Source: Pedobacter planticolens (GTDB taxonomy: Bacteria > Bacteroidota > Bacteroidia > Sphingobacteriales > Sphingobacteriaceae). From it: 64,000 nucleotides of DNA. Below the pieces are notes generated by a model. The model made no database searches. It worked only from the letters and a program-made list of their open reading frames with translations, and was not told the origin of the DNA. Every line of letters begins with the position of its first letter. The first letter of the stretch is position 1. Location: assembly GCF_014172375.1 (NCBI RefSeq), contig NZ_WNXD01000002.1:248001-312000 (forward strand), written 5' to 3'. Shown one piece after another: positions 8,693 through 17,436 of this stretch. Both the position numbers and the translations under genes were made by a program.

Positions 8693-8977
8693 TTAAATAG
8701 GTTTCTCAATACTTAAAGCTGTGAGAATGCTTGAAATTCTTTGTAAATCGTATGGGATTAAGTTATCCGATTTGAAATTGTGTTGAAGGGTTTCCCAATC
8801 ATCTGTCAATTGACCAAGAGAAAAGTCATTGGGTTCTTCATTAATAGTATAGATTTCTTTCTCGTCAAATGCCCAATAATAATCATTTTCTATTTTTATT
8901 TCATTCCCATACATCTCTTTATAGTTTAAAAGAATTGTGGACAGCATTTTCTCTAAATCTGCTAATTTAATTTTCAT
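8693..8977 (-). CDS. Predicted immunity protein of Rhs module 1
   Basis: 94 aa, acidic, no signal peptide or membrane segment, so cytoplasmic. Sequence features: MKIKLADLEKMLSTIL, YYWAFDEKEIYTINEEP, and SLGQLTDDWETLQ. It resembles small proteins found after Bacteroidetes polymorphic toxins, but I cannot give a named family. Its ATG overlaps the Rhs stop by 4 bp (ATGA type), which is the usual coupling of toxin and immunity genes. Function as antidote to the module 1 tail is inference from position, size and coupling. Confidence 0.75.
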   Translation of the reverse strand: MKIKLADLEKMLSTILLNYKEMYGNEIKIENDYYWAFDEKEIYTINEEPNDFSLGQLTDDWETLQHNFKSDNLIPYDLQRISSILTALSIEKPI

Positions 8978-11900
8978 TTTTGGTTACCATTTTGTTGAAT
9001 TTTTTTAATATTATCTTTAAATTTCTCTATTTCCTTTTCCAATTTATTGACTCTGCCAGCAATAATTTTGCTCTGTAATTCTTTTGGCGCATTCTGAAGA
9101 GTTCCCTTATTATCAAATTTCATAGGATTAAGCTTGTACTGTTCCAATTTTTCAGTATGCTCAACTATATTTTTCTCATAATTCCTTATAGACTTTTCTT
9201 CCGCTGACGTTAAAAGATTTACTTCTTTTGTAGCCACATTTCCAGTTGTAGAACTAAGGCTAAAAGTTCCCTGCACTCCTCCCATTAATGCACCCATTGC
9301 TGTAGATGCATTATCCATTATCTCGGCCCCTCCTTGGATTACCTTCGTATACGCCTTTATATCATTGCCTTTATCATTAATCTTGCGAACTTTTTCTGGA
9401 ACATTTTTGACATAATCTGGATCTTGCTTTTGCACATCGTTACGTACCTTAGCAACAGCACCATCTGCATAGGTTTTAAACCCAAGGACGGATGTTACTT
9501 TATACTTTGCAGCCTGATATAAGTCCATTGCCCAAAATATCGGACACGTTGGACATCTGCCATCAGGATCGGTATACCTTACAGGATTGTTCATCCCATA
9601 TTGATATTGAGTCAGGCTTTCCTGCCCACCTTGTTCTGAACTTGGATCCACACTATTCCACCTTCCAATGGTGGGATCATAAAACCTTGCTCCGTAATCG
9701 TACTGTCCCAGCTCATCCTGCAGCTCCTTGCCGTTATATAAATAGTTATTCGTCCCTGCCGTTGTGCTATGCCTCAATCCAAAGGCATAATAGTTGTCCT
9801 GTTGCAACGGTCTTACCGCTCCAGCGTAAATATCGAAACTATATCGCACATTTCCAAGATGGTCCGATAGGTTGTACTGGTAGGTATAGGTACCACTGTT
9901 GTTCACCGCCCTGCCCTCCTCCGTTTGGACAAAGTCGATCGTGCCATCGTTCTTGTACTGGATGCCGTCTACATAGTCCGTGGTCCCCAAGGTGCTGCTC
10001 ACCTTCCTCAGCTTCTGTCCGCTTGCATCGTAGGTATAGGCCAAGCTCAGCCCGCTCTTTGTAGCGGTAACTGGTAGGTTCAAATGGTTGTAGGTCAGCG
10101 TAACGCCGTTGCGCCCGTCGGTGGTGGCGTTCCCGTTGCCGTCGTAGTAATAGCTCCCCGTGGCCAACGGACCACTGGTGATGGAGTTCAGCTGGTTGCC
10201 CGTATAACCGTAGACACCTGCCGTTGCATTATCCCTGGACAGGCTGGCGATATTGCCCATCACATCATAGGTCAATGCCTCGCTCATGGCGATCCCCGTA
10301 CTGGTGCCATTGGTGAGCCTGTTCAGTTTGTCATACTGGTAGCCAAAGGCATTGGGAAAACTCGTCCCGCTGCCCCACAGCTGGGTACTGATGTTGCCAT
10401 TGTACTGCGGGGTGCTCAGCGTATCGTAGCCCAGCTTCATGCTGAACTCGCCGCTGGTACTGTTGCGCATCCAGCCCCGCTCATTATAAGCCAGTTTGGT
10501 GTTCTGGTAGAAACTGGTCCCGTCGGTACTGTGCAGGCTCTTCTGCTTCAACTGCCCGATCTCGTTGTAGACAAACCTGTTCAGGGTAACTTCTCCCTGG
10601 GAGTTGATGTTCTCCTTGGTGCTTACCTTTCTACCCATGTGGTCATAGGTGAAGCTATTGGCAATGGTAGTGGTAACACTGTTTGCAGTATGCGTACGGA
10701 TACTTGCGGTAAGCTCGCCAGCAAAGTTATAGTTGTTGTCCACCACATCAGTGCCGCCCAAGTGGTTCTCGCTCTTGGTGGTAACTACCCTGCCATCCGC
10801 GTCATAGTAGTTCACCGTCAGCAGCATCGTGCCCGTGCCAAGCACCGTGGTCCTGGTGCCGGTCGGCAGTCCCCTTGTTCTGCTGGCTAACACCTGCGTA
10901 GTGCCGTTGGGCTGTCCGAAGGTGTTCGCAAAGAAATCATAGTCGTCATAGTAGCTCAGCGAATGGAAGTAGGCTACAGATACCGGGAAGGCCAGGTTTG
11001 TATAGCCCGTGCCATAGGTCGCCATACCCAGGTTATCCCTTTCCTCCCAGAGCACAACATGTGCCTCCACCAGGGCCTGCACCGTCGCCCATGTGCCAGC
11101 GTTCGTATAGAGTCCCGTCATGATCGTTCTGCCCAAAGCATCATACTTGACAAAGGACCACTGGTTCGAAGTTCGCTGCACACTGTCCTGGCTCAGCACC
11201 AGCTGATCCAGCTTGTTGTACACCATATGATCCCAACCTTTACCTGGAACCTTCTTCTCTATCAACCGCTTTCTACCATCGTAATGATAGCCATAGATAT
11301 AATTGCTGAAGTTCGTATCACCCGTCTCGGTAAAGCTCGTGGCCGTGACCGCTGGGGGAACCACATAGCGCAAGTTCCCGAAATCATCGTAGATGTAATA
11401 GGTATTGAGCGATACACTCTCGCTCTCCCAGATCCGTTTCAACACCACCCTGCCCTCCATATCCTTGAACTCTTCCACTGTACCCGACTTGCCGCTACTC
11501 CAGTTCTCATCTTTACTGATGCTCTTGTACAGCTTGCCTGCTCCATAATAGGCACCCAGAGTCTGGGCACCGCCCGAGATAACGCTCCACTGGGCCACCT
11601 CGCCCGTCGTGTTTGCTCCCTGCACCATCCGCACCGTATGGCCAGAGTTTGCTATCGAACCACTGTAAGGCTGCCACACCGCTCCAGGGGCACCCTGCTC
11701 CAGCACCCTGTTCAGCGGACTGGCCTCAAAGACCGTGCGACTGAAAGGGTAGGCCGTTTTGGCCACGTTCGCATCCCAGCTACCACTGCCGTAGAAACTC
11801 GCCTGGCTACTCAAAGGCGATGCCTTGAAACTCCCATCGCTACCACTCTGCTCGGCATAGGGCAAATACTTCAGCTCCTCCCTGCCCAACGCGTCGTACA

Positions 11901-12159
11901 CCACCGTCTGAACAATGTCCTTCTTCAAAGGGCTCCCCTGCCATTGCACACTCTGCATTGGCCTGCCCAATCCATCAAAATACTGAATGATCCGACTAGC
12001 ACTGTCTACTGGTAGCGAAGATAGGCTGGCGGTTGTTTTATGATCGGCTGATTTTACAACCGTCTCCATCACATAATTACGACCCGCAGTCGGTACCTGG
12101 GCAATCGCTATCGACGTAATCGAAAAAGCAAGTGCAAAATTTAATATAATCCTTTTCAT
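8974..12159 (-). CDS. Rhs/YD-repeat core protein (DUF6443 type), module 1, unassigned toxin tail
   Basis: 1061 aa. Sec signal peptide (about 1-21, ending SIAIAQ), then the conserved N-terminal block NYVMETVVKSADHKT and IQYFDGLGRPMQSVQWQGSP of DUF6443-type Rhs proteins, then many YD-type repeats. The Rhs core end YDYGARFYDPTIGRWNSVDP falls near residue 839. The variable tail (about 869-1061) is AT-rich, highly charged and alpha-helical, with NYEKNIVEHTEKLEQYKLNP and KIIAGRVNKLEKEIEKF. I recognise the tail style from Bacteroidetes toxins but not a named activity. Family knowledge: the core forms a hollow shell around the C-terminal toxin. The start lies 10 bp after the partner stop; the stop overlaps the immunity gene by 4 bp. 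Its 5' ~1.45 kb is nearly identical to that of module 2. Confidence 0.9.
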   Translation of the reverse strand: MKRIILNFALAFSITSIAIAQVPTAGRNYVMETVVKSADHKTTASLSSLPVDSASRIIQYFDGLGRPMQSVQWQGSPLKKDIVQTVVYDALGREELKYLPYAEQSGSDGSFKASPLSSQASFYGSGSWDANVAKTAYPFSRTVFEASPLNRVLEQGAPGAVWQPYSGSIANSGHTVRMVQGANTTGEVAQWSVISGGAQTLGAYYGAGKLYKSISKDENWSSGKSGTVEEFKDMEGRVVLKRIWESESVSLNTYYIYDDFGNLRYVVPPAVTATSFTETGDTNFSNYIYGYHYDGRKRLIEKKVPGKGWDHMVYNKLDQLVLSQDSVQRTSNQWSFVKYDALGRTIMTGLYTNAGTWATVQALVEAHVVLWEERDNLGMATYGTGYTNLAFPVSVAYFHSLSYYDDYDFFANTFGQPNGTTQVLASRTRGLPTGTRTTVLGTGTMLLTVNYYDADGRVVTTKSENHLGGTDVVDNNYNFAGELTASIRTHTANSVTTTIANSFTYDHMGRKVSTKENINSQGEVTLNRFVYNEIGQLKQKSLHSTDGTSFYQNTKLAYNERGWMRNSTSGEFSMKLGYDTLSTPQYNGNISTQLWGSGTSFPNAFGYQYDKLNRLTNGTSTGIAMSEALTYDVMGNIASLSRDNATAGVYGYTGNQLNSITSGPLATGSYYYDGNGNATTDGRNGVTLTYNHLNLPVTATKSGLSLAYTYDASGQKLRKVSSTLGTTDYVDGIQYKNDGTIDFVQTEEGRAVNNSGTYTYQYNLSDHLGNVRYSFDIYAGAVRPLQQDNYYAFGLRHSTTAGTNNYLYNGKELQDELGQYDYGARFYDPTIGRWNSVDPSSEQGGQESLTQYQYGMNNPVRYTDPDGRCPTCPIFWAMDLYQAAKYKVTSVLGFKTYADGAVAKVRNDVQKQDPDYVKNVPEKVRKINDKGNDIKAYTKVIQGGAEIMDNASTAMGALMGGVQGTFSLSSTTGNVATKEVNLLTSAEEKSIRNYEKNIVEHTEKLEQYKLNPMKFDNKGTLQNAPKELQSKIIAGRVNKLEKEIEKFKDNIKKIQQNGNQK

Positions 12160-12169
12160 GAACGTGAGA

Positions 12170-15100
12170 TTAATAAGCTATAGTGTAACCTGATGAAGTA
12201 TTCAATAAAAAACTATAATAATTTACAGGTGTTCCGCCAGGGCTGTTATCTTGGATAACCAATGCCTCTCCCAATAGGTACGATGTCCCACTCGCTGTTG
12301 CTGAATAGTTAATTGTACTAATCAAGGCAGATGTTGAGGCAGAATAACCCTCTTTTCTGTAATTAACCGCTAAATTGGATACCGTACATGGAATAGTGCA
12401 GGCTGCATCTGTAAAAAAGCTTACATATACATCAGCATAATGTTTTCTTAATTGCTCATCTATATTGGTCAATGTAATTTTGGCATATACGCCTGTACAC
12501 GTCCCAAGTGAATTGGCGTTCGCCTGTCCTTCAGAAGTTAGCGCATTTTGGGCCAATGCGTTCGCTGCAGCAACACTTGTTGCATAATAAGTGCCTGCGG
12601 CTATGGCATAATAAACAGAAGACCCTGTGCCTGTTAGGCAATTGTTTTTGATAAACGTACCTGATTGCACCTCATTTGCGTACTTAAAGTAAGCGTAACG
12701 ATAGTTTTTTAAAATATTACCATCTTTATTTTTAATATTCAGTAATCGTTGTTGGTCATCGTACTCATAAAAACTCGTTAAACCTTTTGGATCCGTTTGA
12801 CTACTCATCCCTACCAAGGGTTCATATGACATCGAGGTGGTAAAGGCCGTGTCCAATCCCAAACGCAAAGGGTTAACAAAAGTTTCAACATCACTATGGC
12901 TAGCAGTAGACCGATTGGAAAAAGTACTGATTGCTGTTGTCCCGAGCACATTTTCAACTGCAGCATAGGGTACATTTTTAATTTCAGCAATTGGATACTG
13001 CCCCTTGTAGCTCCAAAGGTAATTGCTTGTTTTTGTACCAAAGACAAGCATACTCTTTACATTGCCCAAAGGATCATATTTTTCATATTTGACCTTTTCT
13101 TCATATTTGGTATCAAAGGTTATCCCATTGGCATCCCCAATTGTAGCCTCTAAATAATTCTCACTCAGCGAAAAACCAAGTGGATGATACTGTAGTATCC
13201 GATGAGGCAAAATCAAAGTATCAAACTCTTTATAGGTACTAATTACAGCCGATGTAATTAATGAATCACCTACTACTCTCTTGAGATAATTGATATTTTC
13301 GATTGGGAGCGATACCATATTTGCAGTGATCATTTTATTATAAACATTTGAACCATAAGAAAACTGATTGGCATAGGCATAGGATTGGATAGCCTGGCTC
13401 AGGTCACTATTTGTGGTTTTCTTTTCAAATGGCTGATAATTATCGTTAACTAATGGACCAAACGGAAACTTATCGGTATAGAATTTCGTCTCCGTTAGGT
13501 TATTAATACTGCTGCTTGTAGCAACATTATACAATGTTTCATTTATACTCTTCAACAGCGCTGGCTTGGTATAAAACAAACATGCCGAAACCCTAGACAA
13601 TAGGTAGCCAGTAGAATAATTTAGGTTTCTATAAAAATAGGGGACTTGATAATGGCTACTTGCCGTATCAATGGCATATTGATACGTGGTTTCCTTAACC
13701 AAATTTTTATTCAGGTCAAAATCTTTGGAACTTAAAAGCAGTCCCCTAAAAGATTCCATACTTGTAAATCCTTCTTCATGCCATTGTGAAGTATAGTTCC
13801 CGATAATTTTTTTAGGTGCCTTGTCGGAATAACCATTGTCATGATTGGAATATTTGTAAACTTTAAATCCATCAGCAGACTTTTCCCATACCTCGGAATA
13901 AGTTACATGTGCTCCGTTTGTATTGCTCAAAGGAAGAAGATTATTATCCATCATTCGCCCATAATTCATCACCTGACTTCCCCAAGTTGCCCCCCAGTAG
14001 TTTCCAGTATAATAAGCACTTTTAGCAACGCCAGAAATCGTATACTGAGGAATCCCGGCTAATAAACCAGATGAACTTGTACTATCTGAGAGATAATCTT
14101 TAATATAAAAATACTCCTTAACCAATGGCACTCCATCATATAGGGGGCTCGCGGTTATTTTCTTTATCCTTAATCCACCTGCCATTTTATTGGCAGATTG
14201 CAAGTCGATGGTAAATGGAAACTGCCTGGCTATTTTCTTATAATCGTGCGGTTCATATTCAAGTTCCATGTACCCTCCAGTCGGGTAGGTGATTTTTTGT
14301 AGCATTTCTGCTTGGAGGTAAGACGAATTTGGATCTCTTGTTGTTAAATAATTTTCATCATAAGCATAAGAATGTCCATTATAATAGCCCCAATGATCAG
14401 CCATTTTTGAATTATAGGCAGGCAATTGCATCGGATTATAAATAAAGGAGTATTTTGATCTTTCCTCTTCTATGGAATTTGTGATATCAATACCAGTTAA
14501 TTGAAGGCGCCTAGTTGATTCGCTTAAGTATTGAAATTTAATTTGCCTCAATCCAATAATATTAATCTTATCCAGCTTTTGCCAATGGCTATCATCTGCA
14601 CCCCACCTATAATTGGGGTCAGTAATATCATTTAATTTGGAGGTAAGCAATGGATAGTTTAATTGCGTGCTTTCCGAGGAGCTAAACTCCATGGTTTGAA
14701 GAGGCGTTACTATCGATTTGAGATAGGAAGGGCTTAATACCGAAATGGAGGTGATTTCCGTATCATTGGTATGTTGAACAGTTCCTGATCCACTTGTAAA
14801 CAATATCCAAGTGTTGCTATGAAAATCATAACTATAATCGTAAAAAAGAACATTTCTTTGTTTAGTTTGTACAAAAACACGCCCTGCCTTCTTATAATTT
14901 AATTGTATCTTATACCCAAGTGGCGAAATAATTTCGGTTAAATGCCAAGCATTTGCGATGGTATAAAAATCAAAAGTATAATCGCCATTGTTACTAAACT
15001 CGATCGCGTTTGGATCGCCACCAAAAATATAGGCAACCCCCTTATCGTCGGTAATTTTTATTTTATAGATACTTCTATCGGTACTCGAAACGGTCATTTC

Positions 15101-15859
15101 TTGATTAACCGTATGAAACCAATCATCAAATTCAATAGAGTTACTTATGGTCAAAATCTCGGCTTTTAGTTTATAATCACCATTGCTTTTAACCTTAATT
15201 TCCAGAGGGCCATTATGATAGGGTCTAGTAAAAAAGAAAGTGCCTGAATAACCGTTAAAATTAAAGATAAACTCATCAGGAAATGCATCATATGCATTAT
15301 CAGTTAGTTGTGTGGGTGTGGCGTTATTTAATGTATAATTGTAAATTGCCGAAGAGTTATCAAAATCATCAGCAACACGACCACAGTTGTATAGGTAACC
15401 AATTTCATTTGTATAGGTTCCTGTGGGTGTTTGTTTTGGATGTTCGTCATAGAGTCCATTCACTTTTCTATAAACACTGCCTCCAGATTTGAGAGTCCAC
15501 CCCAATCCAACCCAACCTGGATGATCTTCGATTTTATGACCACCAGTACTGTATGACAATGATATTGGCACTTGCAGCTCTTTATAACCTACTGTATAAA
15601 GCGGAATGGAAATATCAACTTGGCCAGTAAAAGGGCTCGGAGGTGCAAGACCGAAACCTCCCAAGGACGCTACATCAGGAGATGGAAAAGTTTTATTGAT
15701 GTCGAAGCCAGCCTGTCCAAAAATAGTCAAAGGACACAGGAGTACAGCAAATATAAATGCATGTTTAAAGCTGTTTATCCATTTGATTACTCGATGTAAG
15801 AACAATGGAAATTGCCCATCATGTTTAATAAAGGTTGGGGGAGATTTTTTTTTGATCAT
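12170..15859 (-). CDS. DUF5977/YD-repeat partner protein, module 1
   Basis: About 1229 aa from the ATG at 15859. The frame stays open to an ATG at 15934, but that start lies only 13 bp from the shared promoter core (15947-15962), so the internal start, followed by a basic, hydrophobic leader ending LTIFGQ, is preferred. N-terminal block: SPDVASLGGFGL, ISIPLYTVGYKELQVPISLS, GWVGLGWTLKSGG. This resembles the SpvB-like opening of Tc-toxin B components in style. YD-type motifs follow (YEYDDQQRLLNIKNKDGN). The C-terminus carries a DUF5977 pattern (NNCLTGTGSSVYYAIAAGTY, ANANSLGTCTG) and ends YTIAY. It is encoded 10 bp upstream of the Rhs gene. Role is inferred as chaperone, shell or delivery partner. 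Confidence 0.82.
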   Translation of the reverse strand: MIKKKSPPTFIKHDGQFPLFLHRVIKWINSFKHAFIFAVLLCPLTIFGQAGFDINKTFPSPDVASLGGFGLAPPSPFTGQVDISIPLYTVGYKELQVPISLSYSTGGHKIEDHPGWVGLGWTLKSGGSVYRKVNGLYDEHPKQTPTGTYTNEIGYLYNCGRVADDFDNSSAIYNYTLNNATPTQLTDNAYDAFPDEFIFNFNGYSGTFFFTRPYHNGPLEIKVKSNGDYKLKAEILTISNSIEFDDWFHTVNQEMTVSSTDRSIYKIKITDDKGVAYIFGGDPNAIEFSNNGDYTFDFYTIANAWHLTEIISPLGYKIQLNYKKAGRVFVQTKQRNVLFYDYSYDFHSNTWILFTSGSGTVQHTNDTEITSISVLSPSYLKSIVTPLQTMEFSSSESTQLNYPLLTSKLNDITDPNYRWGADDSHWQKLDKINIIGLRQIKFQYLSESTRRLQLTGIDITNSIEEERSKYSFIYNPMQLPAYNSKMADHWGYYNGHSYAYDENYLTTRDPNSSYLQAEMLQKITYPTGGYMELEYEPHDYKKIARQFPFTIDLQSANKMAGGLRIKKITASPLYDGVPLVKEYFYIKDYLSDSTSSSGLLAGIPQYTISGVAKSAYYTGNYWGATWGSQVMNYGRMMDNNLLPLSNTNGAHVTYSEVWEKSADGFKVYKYSNHDNGYSDKAPKKIIGNYTSQWHEEGFTSMESFRGLLLSSKDFDLNKNLVKETTYQYAIDTASSHYQVPYFYRNLNYSTGYLLSRVSACLFYTKPALLKSINETLYNVATSSSINNLTETKFYTDKFPFGPLVNDNYQPFEKKTTNSDLSQAIQSYAYANQFSYGSNVYNKMITANMVSLPIENINYLKRVVGDSLITSAVISTYKEFDTLILPHRILQYHPLGFSLSENYLEATIGDANGITFDTKYEEKVKYEKYDPLGNVKSMLVFGTKTSNYLWSYKGQYPIAEIKNVPYAAVENVLGTTAISTFSNRSTASHSDVETFVNPLRLGLDTAFTTSMSYEPLVGMSSQTDPKGLTSFYEYDDQQRLLNIKNKDGNILKNYRYAYFKYANEVQSGTFIKNNCLTGTGSSVYYAIAAGTYYATSVAAANALAQNALTSEGQANANSLGTCTGVYAKITLTNIDEQLRKHYADVYVSFFTDAACTIPCTVSNLAVNYRKEGYSASTSALISTINYSATASGTSYLLGEALVIQDNSPGGTPVNYYSFLLNTSSGYTIAY

Positions 15860-15946
15860 GATTAATTTGGATAAGAGGTAATATGATGGCCATCGAAAAT
15901 TTGCATCACGACATACCCTAAATTGCCCATACATTTATTCAAAAAA

Positions 15947-16092
15947 GAATCTATTTGCCAATGATCTATTTCGTCTTACGAACAATAGAAATCCATTGAC
16001 GAACAAGCCGAATCAAGTGACATCACATTATAAAATCGACCTAAAAACTCCAGAGAAAGAGTGTTTTTTTTTCCAGATTATGCGTAAAAAGA
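15947..16092 (-). promoter_or_regulatory. Shared LytTR-type promoter, module 1
   Basis: Plus-strand reading: core gaatctatttgccaat (15947-15962), 14 nt, half-site tacgaac (15977-15983), half-site gacgaac (15998-16004), then an outer element agattatgcgtaaaa (about 16075-16089) preceded by a T-run. On the coding strand the half-sites are GTTCGTA and GTTCGTC, 21 bp apart. The same layout recurs at four other operons. It lies about 90-145 bp upstream of the preferred start. Confidence 0.75.
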
Positions 16093-16262
16093 ATGAACAA
16101 GAGCAGAATTTGCTAAAAAACAGAAGTTTAAATAGCGATACTCTGAGCAGCTAAGAGTTTACTTCTACTTCATTCTCTGGAGAGCTGATCCCACGTTTTT
16201 ACCACGATAGATACTTTCATCAAGACAGCAAAGCTGAAAAGCATAGCAGCAATATAAAACAA

Positions 16263-16290
16263 CAAAGCCCAGCATTTCTGCCGGGCTTTG
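16263..16290 (-). terminator. Terminator after Rhs module 2
   Basis: Stem CAAAGCCC/GGGCTTTG with an inner GC/GC pair and a short loop. On the minus strand it is followed by TTGTTTTATATT. It lies 64 bp after the stop of the orphan lipoprotein gene at 16354. Confidence 0.75.
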
Positions 16291-16353
16291 CTATAAGTCT
16301 TATCTCAAGCACAAGCGGACACTTGTGCTAATACTTGCGCTACAAGAGGTATA

Positions 16354-16842
16354 TTACTTACAGCTTCTATTTTTTACATCGATTTCAATCTTGTCGTATA
16401 TCCCATTCTTTGATTTTTTTAAACTGTCTATAATTTGCTTATAATTAGCCATTATCCCTTTTTCAATTTGTTGATTTTCAACCCCTAAAGCGACATTATT
16501 AATCATCGTATGATCATCATAAAACGTAAAAACATCAACACAATTTCGAGTATTGCTTGGGATTTTAATACTTTTAGATATGCTGCCAATTCCTATTGAA
16601 AGCGTGTTGTCCGTAACTAAATTAACATTGAATCTTTTAAGAAGCACACTCTTATCGATATGATTATTTTGGATTACTGTATCCAAAATAACATTAGTGC
16701 CGGACTTTGCAAAAATGTGTATTTTTTGCAAATCAAATGTCCGAGATGGGTTGACAAATAACCCGATTGTTCTCTCAGATTGCTTACAGCCTAACAGTAA
16801 AATGATACATAAAGCTAGACTTATTCCTTTCATATTTTGCAT
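16354..16842 (-). CDS. Orphan immunity-type lipoprotein
   Basis: 162 aa, or 159 if it starts at the second Met (16833), which gives a cleaner leader MKGISLALCIILLLGC. The lipobox LLGC predicts lipidation and a periplasmic location. The rest is beta-rich with no recognised domain; one later Cys pair (NTRNCVD, KNRSCK) is possible. The start lies 1 nt after a stop that ends an open, start-less fragment (16844-17013). I infer a second immunity gene left behind when a toxin tail was displaced. It could also be an unrelated lipoprotein. Confidence 0.6.
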   Translation of the reverse strand: MQNMKGISLALCIILLLGCKQSERTIGLFVNPSRTFDLQKIHIFAKSGTNVILDTVIQNNHIDKSVLLKRFNVNLVTDNTLSIGIGSISKSIKIPSNTRNCVDVFTFYDDHTMINNVALGVENQQIEKGIMANYKQIIDSLKKSKNGIYDKIEIDVKNRSCK

Positions 16843-16843
16843 A

Positions 16844-17013
16844 TTATTTAATTGGTAATGGAATCCTCATCCCTTGTGTCCTCTTTCCTAAATATGGTCT
16901 TTCATTTGTAGAAACATTATTGCTGCTGCTATTCACATTTGTAATCCTCGCACTGTTATATCCCCGATTAGGTGCACCCACGGCAGAGTTATCATCAATT
17001 TGGTTCAATTGGT
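16844..17013 (-). pseudogene. Possible orphan toxin-tail remnant
   Basis: Open minus-strand frame of about 56 codons without a start, opening right after a stop near 17014 and ending with TAA at 16844-16846. The translated end reads VSTNERPYLGKRTQGMRIPL followed by PIK. It stops 1 nt before the orphan lipoprotein ATG, the spacing seen at real toxin-immunity junctions here (compare module 4). It begins where the immunity gene of the complete module 2 ends. A chance open frame of this length is possible in AT-rich DNA. Confidence 0.4.
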
Positions 17014-17436
17014 GGCTTTAGGACTATAGTATTTACCAATTGTATTATGCGATATAAAAGAGAGTGGTATATCTTTATATGATCGAGATGACCAAAGGGT
17101 ATCGTTTTCAACAACTATAAAGGCCCCTAACTGTTCCATTGTTGACACAAGTGGTTTTTTTTGTGTTACATAAAAGTTATATTCCTTATCCAACTGAATT
17201 TCTTGTAAATTTTCCAGCACGGGTTTTTTATAGCTATTTTTATTATAATAGACCTCCTTTAAAGAAATTATCAATACCGTGTCCTTTTCTTTATTCAATG
17301 CCTTAAGCCGAAAAGTATTTCCATATTCCTTTATTTCTATAATATGGCAGTTTAAAACATTAAAATCCATTTTTGTTTTGATAGCTGAAGCACACCCAGT
17401 AAATACAAAAAGAATTAAGTAGCCTATTTTTTTCAT
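17005..17436 (-). CDS. Predicted immunity lipoprotein of Rhs module 2
   Basis: 143 aa. A short leader MKKIGYLILFVFTGC contains a lipobox (FTGC), predicting a membrane-anchored periplasmic protein. The mature part is small and beta-rich (IIEIKEYGNTFRLKAL, VLIISLKEVYYNKNSYKKP). No named domain recognised. The ATG overlaps the Rhs stop by 4 bp (17433-17436). A lipoprotein antidote suggests that the module 2 toxin acts in the periplasm or at the envelope; that is inference. Confidence 0.72.
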   Translation of the reverse strand: MKKIGYLILFVFTGCASAIKTKMDFNVLNCHIIEIKEYGNTFRLKALNKEKDTVLIISLKEVYYNKNSYKKPVLENLQEIQLDKEYNFYVTQKKPLVSTMEQLGAFIVVENDTLWSSRSYKDIPLSFISHNTIGKYYSPKATN

